Assembly: GCF_001544835.2 (NCBI RefSeq)
Contig: NZ_FCNX02000001.1
Location: 806,001-870,000 of the forward strand
DNA: 64,000 nt
Origin: Caballeronia fortuita
GTDB lineage: Bacteria > Pseudomonadota > Gammaproteobacteria > Burkholderiales > Burkholderiaceae
Direction of reading: 5' to 3'
Shown piece by piece: positions 53,590-62,776 of the stretch. Each line of letters begins with the position of its first letter. The stretch's first letter is position 1. The notes beneath the pieces were generated by a model. It ran no database searches, was not told where the DNA came from, and worked only from the letters and a program-made list of their open reading frames with translations. The translations under genes were made by a program, and so were the position numbers.

Positions 53590-54036
53590 TTAGTGCAGCG
53601 GTCCCTGACCGTGACGCAGCTTCGCGGCGAACTGGCCCGCCGTTTCGAGCGGCATCTCGCTTGCGTGAATGTGCGCGATGCGCCATTCGCCGCGCTCGTG
53701 AACCATCACGTATGTCGTGTAGATCATGCGCGGCGCGCTCGCGGGCTCAGCCGGCTGATGCGCCTCGGCGATCGCATACACGACCGTGCCCAGGCTGTCG
53801 TACACGCGGATATCGAGCGGCTCGACGGTCACGGGCTGCGTTTCGAACTGCTTGCCGAGACCGGCGCGGATGCTTTCCAGCCCGTGCAGATGCGTGCCGT
53901 CCGCGCACACGCAGGTGGCGAACTCCTCGTCGATCCACAACGACATCACACTGTCGATGCTGTTATCCGCGACTGCCTGATAGTAAGCGTTGAGAGTATC
54001 GGCGGCGGCTTCGAAGAGGCGGGCGAAACGTGGCAT
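53590..54036 (-). CDS. NTF2-like (SnoaL-type) fold protein
   Basis: A small cytoplasmic protein of 148 residues with the cone-shaped NTF2 fold: N-terminal helix ARLFEAAADTLNAYYQAVADNS, then LWIDEEFATCVCADGTHLHGLESIRAGLG and the final strands YTTYVMVHERGEWRIAHIHASEMP. The pattern is close to ketosteroid isomerase or SnoaL proteins that bind a small hydrophobic ligand. Catalytic residues cannot be named. The frame upstream of MPRFARLFE is arginine-rich and not family-like. It is probably the first gene of a unit with yheT and the DUF2946-like gene. Confidence 0.8.
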   Translation of the reverse strand: MPRFARLFEAAADTLNAYYQAVADNSIDSVMSLWIDEEFATCVCADGTHLHGLESIRAGLGKQFETQPVTVEPLDIRVYDSLGTVVYAIAEAHQPAEPASAPRMIYTTYVMVHERGEWRIAHIHASEMPLETAGQFAAKLRHGQGPLH

Positions 54037-54227
54037 GGCTCGTGGGTCTCTGGCATTCGGTGCTTTGCGCCGCGCGCTGCCGCTCGAAGGCGGAGCAACG
54101 ACGACGGCGCGCTGCATCGGTCATTGGTCAAAGCATGCCCCCGTTCGGAGACATTCGCGTGTCCGCACCCGCACACACGGCCGGAAACCGCCGAATGAAC
54201 ACGCGATTCCGACGCGTGAGCGCAACA

Positions 54228-55301
54228 TCAGCGATGCGCGAGCAGCATTCCGCGCAAATCGCCGAAGACCTGTTCGGCCGAGAGTTCGCGAAGGCAGTTC
54301 AGATGGCCGAGCGGACACTCGCGGGCAAAGCACGGACTGCATTCAAGATGCAGCCATTGTACCTTTGCGAGATCGGACAAGGGCGGCGTATGGCGCGGAT
54401 CGGTCGAGCCATAGACCGCGACGAGCGGACGGCGCGACGCCGCCGCGACGTGCATCAGCCCGGAGTCGTTGGTCACGACCGCGCTCGCCCGCGAGATCAG
54501 CGCGCATGCTTCGCCGAGCGAGGTCTGGCCGCACAGGTTGCGCACCATCGGCGCGCGCTCCGCGATGGCCTGCGCGATCGGCGCATCCTTCTTCGAACCG
54601 AGCGCGATGATGCGTGCATACGGAAACGACTGCGCGACGAACTGCGCGAGCGACGCAAAGTGCTCCGGCGGCCAGCGTTTGGCCGGGCCATATTCCGCGC
54701 CGGGGCAGAACACGACGAGCGGCGTGCGCGTGTCGAGATTGAAGCGCGCCGACACCCGTGCGGCTTCGTTCGGATCGGCCTCGAGGCGCGGCACCGGCAG
54801 CGTCTGCGCGTCGGGCGCGGCGGCGGCTTCGGGCTGCGCGAAGCGGTCGACGAACGGCAGCTTCGCCCCCGGCGCGTAAGCGAGGGCCGCGTAATGCGCG
54901 GTCATCGGCGGACGCTCGGTCTTCGGCGGATTCGCATGGCGCACGTTCAAAAGCCCGTAGCGGCTCTCGCCCTTATAACCGATGCGCAGGTTGATGCCCG
55001 CCATCCACGGAATCAGCGCCGATTTGACCGAGTTGGGCAGCACGTAGGCGGCGTCGTAGCCGACATCGCGCAAATCGCTCGCGAGCTGCCAGCGGCGCAG
55101 CAGTTGCAGCTTGCCATGCGCGAGGTCGGTCGCGTAGACATCGCGGATTTCGGGCATGCGTTCGAGCACGGGCGCGACCCAGGTCGGCGCGACGGCGTCG
55201 ATCGCGATGCGTGGATGGAGCTTGCGCAAAAGCGTGAAGAGCGGCTGCGCCATCAATGCGTCACCGATCCAGTTCGGTGCTATAACCAGCGCACGGCGCA
55301 T
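54228..55301 (-). CDS. waaF: ADP-heptose:LPS heptosyltransferase II
   Basis: WaaF adds the second heptose to the inner core of lipopolysaccharide. It has 357 residues, a full-length GT9 enzyme. Motifs are APNWIGDALMAQPLF, YVLPNSVKSALIPWMAG, FCPGAEYGPAKRWPPEHFASL, TNDSGLMHVAAA and YGSTDPRHTPPL. The C-terminal CFARECPLGHLNCLREL is the usual Cys cluster of WaaF. It is separate from the other lipopolysaccharide genes; the next gene downstream of its start is the zinc-finger protein. Confidence 0.95.
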   Translation of the reverse strand: MRRALVIAPNWIGDALMAQPLFTLLRKLHPRIAIDAVAPTWVAPVLERMPEIRDVYATDLAHGKLQLLRRWQLASDLRDVGYDAAYVLPNSVKSALIPWMAGINLRIGYKGESRYGLLNVRHANPPKTERPPMTAHYAALAYAPGAKLPFVDRFAQPEAAAAPDAQTLPVPRLEADPNEAARVSARFNLDTRTPLVVFCPGAEYGPAKRWPPEHFASLAQFVAQSFPYARIIALGSKKDAPIAQAIAERAPMVRNLCGQTSLGEACALISRASAVVTNDSGLMHVAAASRRPLVAVYGSTDPRHTPPLSDLAKVQWLHLECSPCFARECPLGHLNCLRELSAEQVFGDLRGMLLAHR

Positions 55302-55432
55302 CTTTCGTTATCCGATCTCAAAATGAACGCGGCCCGCCGCCTTGGGGCGAGCCGTCGATTGTCGTGGGAGTGTTAGCGCGCCGGCGTGCGGCGCGCATGA
55401 ATCAAGGCAAGGCGCGGCCAGCGCCCCGCGCT

Positions 55433-55630
55433 TTAGTGACCGCCCTTGAGCACTTCGCCGTCTTTCAGCTTGTAGCGCGTGCCGCAATACGGGCAGCGCG
55501 CTTCACCGTGCGTCACGTCGATGAACACGCGCGGATGCGTGCTCCAGCGCTGCATCTTCGGATTCGGGCAGAAGGCCGGCAGGTCCTTCGCCGACAATTC
55601 CACCAGCGGCATTTCCTTCAGGTCGCTCAT
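55433..55630 (-). CDS. CHCC-type zinc-finger protein, 65 aa
   Basis: A small protein of 65 residues with the zf-CHCC pattern shared with the NDUFS6 subunit of complex I: CPNPK, then HPRVFIDVTHGEARCPYCGTRYKL. The ligands appear to be Cys21, a His and the CPYC pair. Its function in bacteria is unknown. It lies 47 bases downstream of ilvE on the same strand, a conserved order in Burkholderiales, so it is probably translated from the ilvE message. Confidence 0.85.
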   Translation of the reverse strand: MSDLKEMPLVELSAKDLPAFCPNPKMQRWSTHPRVFIDVTHGEARCPYCGTRYKLKDGEVLKGGH

Positions 55631-55677
55631 TGCTATCTCTTGTCTCAAGTCTTGCGTTGCTAACGGGAGGAGGCCGG

Positions 55678-56598
55678 TCAGACCTTCGCGAGCCAGCTCG
55701 CGTACTTCTCGTTCTTGCCGCCGACGACGTCGAAGAACGCGCTTTGCAGCTTTTCCGTGATCGGGCCGCGCTTGCCGGCGCCGATGGTGCGGTTGTCCAG
55801 CTCGCGGATCGGCGTGACTTCGGCGGCGGTGCCGGTGAAGAACGCTTCGTCGCAGGTGTAGACCTCGTCGCGCGTGATGCGCTTTTCGATCACCGGAATG
55901 CCGAAATCGCGCGCGAGCGTGATGACCGTGTCGCGCGTGATGCCGTCGAGGCACGAAGCCAGGTCGGGCGTATAGATCTTGCCGTTGTTCACGAGAAAGA
56001 AGTTCTCGCCGGAGCCTTCGGATACGTAGCCGTCCACGTCGAGCAGCAGCGCTTCGTCGTAGCCGTCGGCGACCGCTTCCTGATTGGCAAGGATCGAGTT
56101 CACGTACCAGCCGGACGCCTTCGCGCGCACCATCGACACGTTCACGTGATGGCGCGTGAACGACGACGTCTTCACGCGGATGCCCTTCGCGAGCCCGTCT
56201 TCGCCGAGATACGCGCCCCACGGCCATGCGGCGATGGCCACATGAATGGTGTTGCCCTTCGCCGACACGCCGAGCTTCTCCGAGCCGACCCAGATGATCG
56301 GGCGCAGATAGCACGACTCCAGGTTGTTCGCCTTCACGACTTCGAGTTGCGCGGCTTCGAGCGTCGCGGCATCGAACGGAACGTCCATCTGGAAGATCTT
56401 CGCCGAGTTGAGCAGGCGCTTCGTATGCTCCTTCAGACGGAAAATGGCCGTGCCCTGCGCGGTCTTGTATGCGCGCACGCCTTCGAAGACGCCCATGCCG
56501 TAGTGCAACGTGTGGGTCAGAACATGGATCTTGGCATCACGCCAGTCGATCAGCTTGCCATCCATCCAGATCTTGCCGTCGCGGTCGGCCATTGACAT
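55678..56598 (-). CDS. ilvE: Branched-chain amino acid aminotransferase
   Basis: This PLP enzyme carries out the last step of valine, leucine and isoleucine synthesis and the first of their breakdown. It has 306 residues, class IV fold. Motifs are MADRDGKIWMDGKLIDW, THTLHYGMGVFEGVRAYK, YLRPIIWVGSEKLG, KASGWYVNSILANQEA (PLP region), YVSEGSGENFFLV and the VYTCDEAFFTGTAAEVTPI loop. GGAGAACC precedes the ATG at 56598. It is divergent from azlCD, which exports the same class of amino acids. Confidence 0.97.
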   Translation of the reverse strand: MSMADRDGKIWMDGKLIDWRDAKIHVLTHTLHYGMGVFEGVRAYKTAQGTAIFRLKEHTKRLLNSAKIFQMDVPFDAATLEAAQLEVVKANNLESCYLRPIIWVGSEKLGVSAKGNTIHVAIAAWPWGAYLGEDGLAKGIRVKTSSFTRHHVNVSMVRAKASGWYVNSILANQEAVADGYDEALLLDVDGYVSEGSGENFFLVNNGKIYTPDLASCLDGITRDTVITLARDFGIPVIEKRITRDEVYTCDEAFFTGTAAEVTPIRELDNRTIGAGKRGPITEKLQSAFFDVVGGKNEKYASWLAKV

Positions 56599-56953
56599 AC
56601 GGTTCTCCTAGCTGTCTCGTTCAAGTGAGTTCGGGGCAAGCCGCCCGCGGCTCCGGGGCGGCGGCGCCCGTGCGCAATGGCGCGCGTTCGTGGATCTGCG
56701 ACTGCGGGGAACGCGCGCTGCAAAGGCGCGAAGGCGGCGAAAGACGTCCATTTTAGCGTCTTTTCGCGACGAAACCGATCTTGGAGCGCCTTTCACGACG
56801 CTATAATTTGCCTTTCGCCGTCCGCTGAAAACCGCGGAAAGAAACGGCGCGGTTCGCCATTCCCGATTTTCCCGGTTTTTCCCGATCCATCGCGCAATCG
56901 ATCGAGGCCGCGCGGTGGCATCACGGGTCGTTCTGATCGCCTCGCATTCGCCC
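56599..56953. other. Divergent promoter region between ilvE and azlC
   Basis: No gene is supported in these 355 bases. A frame on the minus strand with ATGs is arginine-rich and not gene-like. A perfect TATAAT -10 box lies on the plus strand at 56802-56807 (see the promoter entry). The region may carry control shared by amino acid synthesis and export. Confidence 0.5.
56779..56807 (+). promoter_or_regulatory. Probable azlCD promoter
   Basis: TATAAT at 56802-56807 is a consensus -10 box. TCTTGG at 56779-56784 gives 17-base spacing, and TTGGAG at 56781-56786 gives 15. The box lies about 150 bases before the azlC ATG. Confidence 0.5.
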
Positions 56954-57700
56954 ATGCTTCAACGGTTGTCCGACACGAATCGCCGCGCTTTCTTCGAAGG
57001 CGTGCGCACCTTCTCTCCCGCCGTTCTGGCGACATTCTCCTGGGGCCTCGTCACCGGCATCGCGATGACGAAGTCCGTGCTCACCGTGCCGCAGGCGCTC
57101 GGCATGTCGTTCGCGGTGTACGCGGGCTCGTCGCAACTCGCGGTGTTGCCGCTCTTTGCCGCGAAACTGCCGCTGTGGACGATTCTCCTGACCGCCGCGA
57201 TGGTCAACCTGCGCTTCGTGATCTTCAGTGCGGGGCTCGCGCCGCACTTTTCCTATCTGCCGCTCAAGCGCCGTCTGCTGCTCGGCTACTTCAACGGCGA
57301 CATCATCTATCTGATGTTCTCGAAGCGGAATTTCCCGGTCGGCTGGCAGCCCGGCAAGGAAGCGTTCTTCTGGGGACTGGCGATATCGAGCTGGCTGTCG
57401 TGGCAAAGCTCGTCCGTGTTGGGCATTCTGCTCGCGAGCCTCATTCCCGATAACTGGGGCCTCGAGCTTGCCGGCACGCTCGCGCTGATTCCGCTCATCG
57501 TCTCGGCGATCGCCACCCGCTCCACACTAGCGGCCGTCGCTGTGGCGAGCGTCGTCGCGCTGCTGGCGTTCGATCTGCCGTATCGCTTCGGCCTGCCGCT
57601 CGCGGTGTTCGCGGCGCTCGTCGCGGGCACGCTCGCGGATGTCGTCGCCGAACGCGCCGCGCCTAAATCCGCGTCCGATGTCACGAGGTCCACCCGATGA
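56954..57700 (+). CDS. azlC: Branched-chain amino acid exporter, large subunit (AzlC)
   Basis: An inner-membrane protein of about 248 residues with seven or so hydrophobic segments, the large part of a two-subunit exporter for branched-chain amino acids. AzlC marks are FSWGLVTGIAMTKSVLTVPQALGMSFAVYAGSSQLAVLPLFAA and WTILLTAAMVNLRFVIFSAGLAPHF. The ATG at 56954 gives a family-like start (MLQRLSDTNRRAFFEGV); a GTG at 56915 is possible. Its stop overlaps azlD by four bases. Confidence 0.93.
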   Translation: MLQRLSDTNRRAFFEGVRTFSPAVLATFSWGLVTGIAMTKSVLTVPQALGMSFAVYAGSSQLAVLPLFAAKLPLWTILLTAAMVNLRFVIFSAGLAPHFSYLPLKRRLLLGYFNGDIIYLMFSKRNFPVGWQPGKEAFFWGLAISSWLSWQSSSVLGILLASLIPDNWGLELAGTLALIPLIVSAIATRSTLAAVAVASVVALLAFDLPYRFGLPLAVFAALVAGTLADVVAERAAPKSASDVTRSTR

Positions 57701-58020
57701 GCGCGCTGCACGTCTGGCTCGCGATTCTCGGCATGGGCGCGGTGACGGCGGTGACGCGCGCGCTCTTTCTGATCGGCGGCGAGCGCATGGTGCTGCCGCC
57801 GCGCGTGCAGCGCGTGCTGCGCTATGCGCCGGCCGCGGCACTCGCGGCCGTCGTCGTGCCCGATCTGCTCGTGACGCACGCGGGCATTTCGCTCGGGTTG
57901 TCGAATCATGCGCTGTGGGCATCGGCGGCGGGGCTCGCGTACTACCTGTGGCGGCGCGGCATGATGGGCACCATCGCCGTCGGCATGGCCGTGTTCACGC
58001 TTCTGCGGCTCGTGGTGTGA
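57697..58020 (+). CDS. azlD: Branched-chain amino acid exporter, small subunit (AzlD)
   Basis: A 107-residue membrane protein with four hydrophobic helices: HVWLAILGMGAVTAVTRALFLIGG, VLRYAPAAALAAVVVPDLL, ALWASAAGLAYYLWRRGM and TIAVGMAVFTLLRLVV. This is the AzlD partner of AzlC. The ATGA overlap with azlC means they are translated in equal amounts. Placement across from ilvE suggests a valve that keeps branched-chain amino acids in balance. Confidence 0.93.
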   Translation: MSALHVWLAILGMGAVTAVTRALFLIGGERMVLPPRVQRVLRYAPAAALAAVVVPDLLVTHAGISLGLSNHALWASAAGLAYYLWRRGMMGTIAVGMAVFTLLRLVV

Positions 58021-58429
58021 AGGGCGCGGGGGCATCGCGCATCGTGCCTCGCCAAATACGCGTCATCAACGATTGCCCGCTAAAAGCGGCCGGGTTCATC
58101 GGTTAAAATGAGGGTCTTTCCCGAGTGAGCGAGGTCGAAAGTGTGTCCGGCAGTCACCGCGCTACGGTTTTGCAACTCGTTTTGCAATACGCCGCTCCCG
58201 GCCGCCGCGCCGCGCCCGGGCAGGGTTTGCGCACATCTCCGGATACATCTGTCCGATCCCTTTCTCCCGCATCCCGCACGCGCGTTCGGCTTTGCCGCGC
58301 GTCCTTCGCCGCCAGCTTGATCCGCGCGCGAGCCGTCCTGCCCGGCGGCCCGCGCGCGGCGACTCCACGAACCGGCCGGCCCCGACGGCCGTTCCCGCCC
58401 GAACCGCTTCCTCACCTACGTTGACTCCC
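58021..58429. other. Intergenic region before pgk
   Basis: No gene is supported in these 409 bases; open frames here are Arg/Pro-rich. GGTTAAAATGAGG at 58101-58113 contains a TAAAAT that could be the -10 of pgk. The long leader to the pgk ATG at 58430 is GC-rich. Confidence 0.45.
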
Positions 58430-59626
58430 ATGACGAAAGTACTGCGTTTCACCGATCTGATCGCCGAAGGCAAAGTCTCCGGCAAGCGTGTGTTCATCCG
58501 CGCGGATCTCAACGTGCCGCAAGACGATAACGGCAATATCACCGAAGATACGCGCGTGCGCGCCTCGGTCCCGGCGATCAGGGCCGCGCTCGACGCCGGC
58601 GCCGCCGTGATGGTCACGTCCCATCTGGGCCGCCCGACCGAAGGCCAGTTCAAGCCGGAAGATTCACTGGCGCCAGTCGCGAAGCGTCTGTCCGAACTGC
58701 TCGGCCGCGACGTTCCGCTCGTCGCCGACTGGGTCGCCGGCGTGGAGGTTCAGCCGGGCAACGTCGTGCTGCTGGAAAACTGCCGCTGCAACAAGGGCGA
58801 AAAGAAGAACGACGACGGCCTCGCGCAAAAAATGGCAAAGCTCTGCGACGTCTACGTGAACGACGCGTTCGGCACCGCGCACCGCGCCGAAGCCACGACG
58901 CACGGCATCGCGAAGTACGCGCCGGTCGCTTGCGCGGGCCCGCTGCTCGCCGCCGAACTCGACGCGCTCGGAAAGGCGCTCGGCAACCCGAAGCGTCCGC
59001 TCGTCGCGATCGTCGCGGGCTCGAAGGTGTCGACCAAGCTGACTATTCTCAAGTCGCTCGCCGAGAAGGTCGATCAGCTGATCGTCGGCGGCGGTATCGC
59101 CAATACGTTCATGCTCGCGTCGGGGCTCAAGATCGGCAAGTCGCTGGCCGAAGCCGATCTCGTCGGCGAGGCGAAGGAAATCATCGATCAGGCGCGCACG
59201 CGCGGCGCATCGGTGCCGATTCCGAGCGATGTCGTCACCGCGAAGGAATTCGCCGCGACCGCGAAGGCGGAAACGAAGCCCGTCGCCGATGTGGCCGACG
59301 ACGACCTGATCCTCGACATCGGCCCGGACACCGCCAAGGCGCTCGCCGCGCAACTGGAGACGGCCGGCACGATCGTCTGGAACGGCCCGGTCGGCGTATT
59401 CGAATTCGACCAGTTCGGCAACGGCACGAAGACGCTCGCGCAAGCCATCGCGAATTCGTCGGCGTTCTCGATTGCGGGCGGCGGCGACACGCTCGCGGCC
59501 ATCGCGAAATACGACATCGCGGACAAGGTGAGTTACATCTCGACGGGCGGCGGCGCGTTCCTGGAATTCCTCGAAGGCAAGACGCTGCCCGCGGTCGAAG
59601 TGCTCGAATCCCGCGCCGGGGCCTGA
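58430..59626 (+). CDS. pgk: Phosphoglycerate kinase
   Basis: This is the glycolytic enzyme that makes ATP from 1,3-bisphosphoglycerate. It has 398 residues. Motifs are [37 protein letters not shown] (the usual R is replaced by NCRC in this family), [28 protein letters not shown], and the nucleotide-binding [11 protein letters not shown] and [14 protein letters not shown]. The ATG at 58430 gives [11 protein letters not shown]. It begins the glycolysis/purine run pgk-pyk-fbaA-purC-purE, conserved in Burkholderiaceae. Confidence 0.97.
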   Translation: MTKVLRFTDLIAEGKVSGKRVFIRADLNVPQDDNGNITEDTRVRASVPAIRAALDAGAAVMVTSHLGRPTEGQFKPEDSLAPVAKRLSELLGRDVPLVADWVAGVEVQPGNVVLLENCRCNKGEKKNDDGLAQKMAKLCDVYVNDAFGTAHRAEATTHGIAKYAPVACAGPLLAAELDALGKALGNPKRPLVAIVAGSKVSTKLTILKSLAEKVDQLIVGGGIANTFMLASGLKIGKSLAEADLVGEAKEIIDQARTRGASVPIPSDVVTAKEFAATAKAETKPVADVADDDLILDIGPDTAKALAAQLETAGTIVWNGPVGVFEFDQFGNGTKTLAQAIANSSAFSIAGGGDTLAAIAKYDIADKVSYISTGGGAFLEFLEGKTLPAVEVLESRAGA

Positions 59627-59969
59627 CGCGTTGGCGGCCCGAGGCAATCCGGCGAAAGCAGGGAAGAAGGGCGCGCCAGCCGGCGGCGCGCAAGAAGACG
59701 TGCTCGACAACGGCGATCGACTCGAAGCAGCCGCGCAAGCGGCGCTCGTGATCGCCGAAGCAGCGGAACGCGAAGGCGAAGCAGCATTTTCGGAGATTGA
59801 AACGCCTCCGGTCATCATCGGCGGCGTGCCCGCCCATGCCTTCATGGAAATCGACAAAGCGACGCCGGCACGAACCGGCGCGCGCGCGCAACCGGTGAGC
59901 AATACCTCACTGCAAGCGCAACGTGCTCGCAGCCTCAACACGGGCGTTCCTACAGAGACGAGGAAAGAC
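59627..59969 (+). other. Codon-like open frame between pgk and pyk
   Basis: This 343-base gap is open in the pyk frame from a TTG at 59631 without a stop into pyk. The translation is Ala/Glu-rich with a helix-like section (LEAAAQAALVIAEAAEREG) and then PPVIIGGVPAHAFMEIDKA; its codons look GC3-biased like real genes. It could be an N-terminal extension of pyruvate kinase, or a remnant. The ribosome site GAGGAAAG before the 59970 ATG argues that most pyk translation starts there. No independent stop or start marks it as a separate gene. Confidence 0.4.
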
Positions 59970-61406
59970 ATGCATCGCGCTACCAAGATTGTTGCCACCA
60001 TCGGCCCGGCTTCGACGAGTCCGGACATCCTGCTGCAAATGCTGCAGGCGGGCCTCGACGTCGTTCGCTTCAACTTCTCGCACGGCACCGCCGACGACCA
60101 CCGCCAGCGCGCCGAAATCGTCCGCGAGGCGGCGCGCCAGGTCGGTCGCGAAGTCGCGATCATGGCGGACCTGCAAGGTCCGAAGATCCGCGTCGGCAAG
60201 TTCGAGAACAACAAGACCATGCTGGTGGCGGGCAATCCGTTCATCCTCGACGCGAATTGCGCGCTCGGCAACAACGAGCGCGTCGGGCTCGACTACAAGG
60301 ATCTGCCGCGCGATCTGCGCGCGGGCGACGTGCTGCTCCTCAACGACGGCCTCATCGTGCTCGACGTGACGCGCGTGATCGGCGAAGAGATTCACACGAC
60401 GGTGAAGGTCGGCGGCGAGTTGTCGAACAACAAGGGCATCAACCGTCAGGGCGGCGGGCTGACCGCGCCCGCGCTGACCGAGAAGGACATGGAGGACATC
60501 AAGACGGCGATGTCGCTCGGCGCGGATTTCGTCGCGGTGTCGTTCCCGAAGAACGCGACCGACATGGAAATGGCGCGGCAACTCGCGAACATCGCGGGCG
60601 CGCCGTACGGCATCAAGCCGAAGATGATCGCGAAGATCGAGCGCGCCGAAGCCATTCCGGCGCTGCAAGGCATTCTCGACGCGTCCGACGGCATCATGGT
60701 CGCACGCGGCGATCTCGCGGTGGAAGTCGGCAACGCGGCGGTTCCGGCGCTGCAAAAGCGCATGATCCGCATGGCGCGCGAGTCGAACAAGCTCGTGATC
60801 ACCGCCACGCAGATGATGGAATCGATGATCCACGCGCCCGTGCCGACCCGCGCCGAAGTGTCCGACGTGGCGAACGCCGTGCTCGACGGCACCGACGCCG
60901 TGATGCTTTCCGCCGAAACCGCCGCCGGCAAATATCCGGTCACGACCATCGAAACGATGGCCGCCATCTGCATCGAGGCGGAGAAGTCGGAAGAGTCGCA
61001 GCTCGACCGCGATTTCCTCGACCGCACGTTCACGCGCATCGACCAGAGTATCGCGATGGGCGCGCTCTTCACGGCGTTCCATCTCGGCGCGAAGGCCGTC
61101 GTCGCATTGACGGAATCCGGCTCGACGGCGTTGTGGATGTCGCGTCACTGGACGCACGTGCCGATCTTCGCGCTGACGCCGCGCGTGTCGAGCGAGCGCA
61201 CGATGTCGCTGTATCGCAACGTGACGCCGCTGCACGTCGACACCAACATGGACCGCGACACCGCGTTGAATCAGGCGCTCGAAGTGGTCGTGTCGAAGGG
61301 CTATGCGGCGCGCGGCGACATGGTCGTCCTGACGGTCGGCGAGCCGATGGGTCAGGCGGGCGGCACCAACACGCTGAAGATCGTGCGCGTGGGCGATCAC
61401 TTCTGA
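59970..61406 (+). CDS. pyk: Pyruvate kinase
   Basis: Pyruvate kinase makes pyruvate and ATP from phosphoenolpyruvate, the last step of glycolysis. It has 478 residues. Motifs are HRATKIVATIGPAS, DVVRFNFSHGTADDH, ADLQGPKIRVG, FPKNATDMEMARQ, MIAKIERAEAI with the catalytic Lys, GIMVARGDLAVE and TATQMMESM; the allosteric domain ends VLTVGEPMGQAGGTNTLKI. GAGGAAAGAC lies before the ATG. The frame upstream is open to 59631 (see previous entry). Confidence 0.97.
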   Translation: MHRATKIVATIGPASTSPDILLQMLQAGLDVVRFNFSHGTADDHRQRAEIVREAARQVGREVAIMADLQGPKIRVGKFENNKTMLVAGNPFILDANCALGNNERVGLDYKDLPRDLRAGDVLLLNDGLIVLDVTRVIGEEIHTTVKVGGELSNNKGINRQGGGLTAPALTEKDMEDIKTAMSLGADFVAVSFPKNATDMEMARQLANIAGAPYGIKPKMIAKIERAEAIPALQGILDASDGIMVARGDLAVEVGNAAVPALQKRMIRMARESNKLVITATQMMESMIHAPVPTRAEVSDVANAVLDGTDAVMLSAETAAGKYPVTTIETMAAICIEAEKSEESQLDRDFLDRTFTRIDQSIAMGALFTAFHLGAKAVVALTESGSTALWMSRHWTHVPIFALTPRVSSERTMSLYRNVTPLHVDTNMDRDTALNQALEVVVSKGYAARGDMVVLTVGEPMGQAGGTNTLKIVRVGDHF

Positions 61407-61584
61407 GCTTTTTTGAGAACGCTGCGCGGTCAAACGCCGCGCGATGTGTCGCAAGTCCGGAACGAGCGCGGTCCCAGCAGCCGCGCTCGTTCCATCAAGC
61501 GCGCAAGATGACGAAGACAAAACCGCCCGAGAGCGGAACCGGGCGCGCTGAAGAATTCGTTTTACATCATGGAGTTTCACCACA

Positions 61585-62649
61585 ATGCCTCTCGTATCAA
61601 TGCGTCAGTTGCTGGATCATGCCGCGGAGCACGGTTATGGTCTCCCGGCTTTCAACGTCAACAATCTGGAGCAGGTGCAGGCGATCATGTCGGCCGCGAA
61701 CGAAGTCAACGCGCCCGTCATCATGCAGGCGTCCGCCGGCGCGCGTAAGTACGCGGGCGAAGCGTTCCTGCGTCATCTGATCGAAGCGGCGGTCGAGTCG
61801 TATCCGCATATTCCGGTCGTGATGCATCAGGATCACGGCCAGTCGCCCGCCGTGTGCATGGCCGCGATCCGCTCCGGCTTCACCAGCGTCATGATGGACG
61901 GCTCGCTCGAAGCCGACGGCAAGACGGTCGCCTCCTACGAGTACAACGTCGCGGTGTCGAAGCAGGTCGTCGAGTTTTCGCATTCGATCGGCGTCACGGT
62001 CGAAGCCGAACTCGGCGTGCTCGGCTCGCTCGAAACCATGAAGGGCGACAAGGAAGACGGTCACGGCGCCGAGGGCACGATGACGCGCGAGCAGCTTCTG
62101 ACCGATGTCGAGCAGGCCGCCGATTTCGTGCGCGAAACGCAGTGCGATGCACTCGCCATCGGCATCGGCACGTCGCACGGCGCGTACAAGTTCTCGAAGA
62201 AGCCGACGGGCGATATCCTCGCCATCGACCGCATCCGCGACATTCATCAGCGCATTCCGAACACGCACCTCGTGATGCACGGTTCGTCGTCGGTGCCGCA
62301 GGAACTGCTCGCCGAAATCCGCGAATTCGGCGGCGACATGAAGGAAACCTACGGCGTGCCCGTCGAAGAGATTCAGGAAGGCATCAAGCATGGCGTGCGC
62401 AAGGTGAACATCGACACCGACTTGCGCCTCGCGATCACCGGCGCAATCCGCCGCTATCTGTTCGAAAATCCGTCGAAATTCGATCCGCGCGACTACCTGA
62501 AGCCCGCGCGCGAAGCGGCAAAGGAAATCTGCCGCCAGCGCTACATGCAGTTCGGCTGCGAGGGCATGGCGGGCAAGATCAAGCCGGTTTCGCTCGACAA
62601 GATCGCCGAAAAGTACAAGTCCGGCGCGCTTGCGCAGATCGTGAAATGA
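61585..62649 (+). CDS. fbaA: Class II fructose-bisphosphate aldolase
   Basis: A zinc-dependent aldolase of glycolysis, gluconeogenesis and the Calvin cycle, 354 residues. The start is [27 protein letters not shown]. Zinc ligands lie in HQDHGQ and later in GTSHGAYK and [18 protein letters not shown] and EAELGVLG are also typical. This is the class IIB (Calvin-type) family, which is normal for Burkholderia. It lies between pyk and purC with 178 and 127 bases either side. Confidence 0.96.
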   Translation: MPLVSMRQLLDHAAEHGYGLPAFNVNNLEQVQAIMSAANEVNAPVIMQASAGARKYAGEAFLRHLIEAAVESYPHIPVVMHQDHGQSPAVCMAAIRSGFTSVMMDGSLEADGKTVASYEYNVAVSKQVVEFSHSIGVTVEAELGVLGSLETMKGDKEDGHGAEGTMTREQLLTDVEQAADFVRETQCDALAIGIGTSHGAYKFSKKPTGDILAIDRIRDIHQRIPNTHLVMHGSSSVPQELLAEIREFGGDMKETYGVPVEEIQEGIKHGVRKVNIDTDLRLAITGAIRRYLFENPSKFDPRDYLKPAREAAKEICRQRYMQFGCEGMAGKIKPVSLDKIAEKYKSGALAQIVK

Positions 62650-62687
62650 GACTGATCTGAGCCAGGCGGTATTTGTAAAGTAAAATC

Positions 62688-62720
62688 AACGGGTTCCCGG
62701 TTCGGAGCCCGTTCGTCTTT
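62688..62720 (+). terminator. Possible terminator after fbaA
   Basis: AACGGGTTCC pairs with GGAGCCCGTT (one G-U pair) around a six-base loop, followed by CGTCTTTCTC. The T tract is weak, so partial read-through into purC is likely. Confidence 0.5.
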
Positions 62721-62776
62721 CTCCTCGCCGCTTCGCGACGCCGAAGCGGCGAATCACTTTTTTCCGGTACATGACG

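Noticed and set aside
51933..53993. 686-codon plus-strand open frame opposite the DUF2946-like, YheT and NTF2-like genes
   Set aside because: It spans three real minus-strand genes and the gaps between them and has no domain.
58125..58424. 99-codon open frame before pgk
   Set aside because: Arg/Pro/Ser-rich with no motif and no ribosome site; it is leader sequence.
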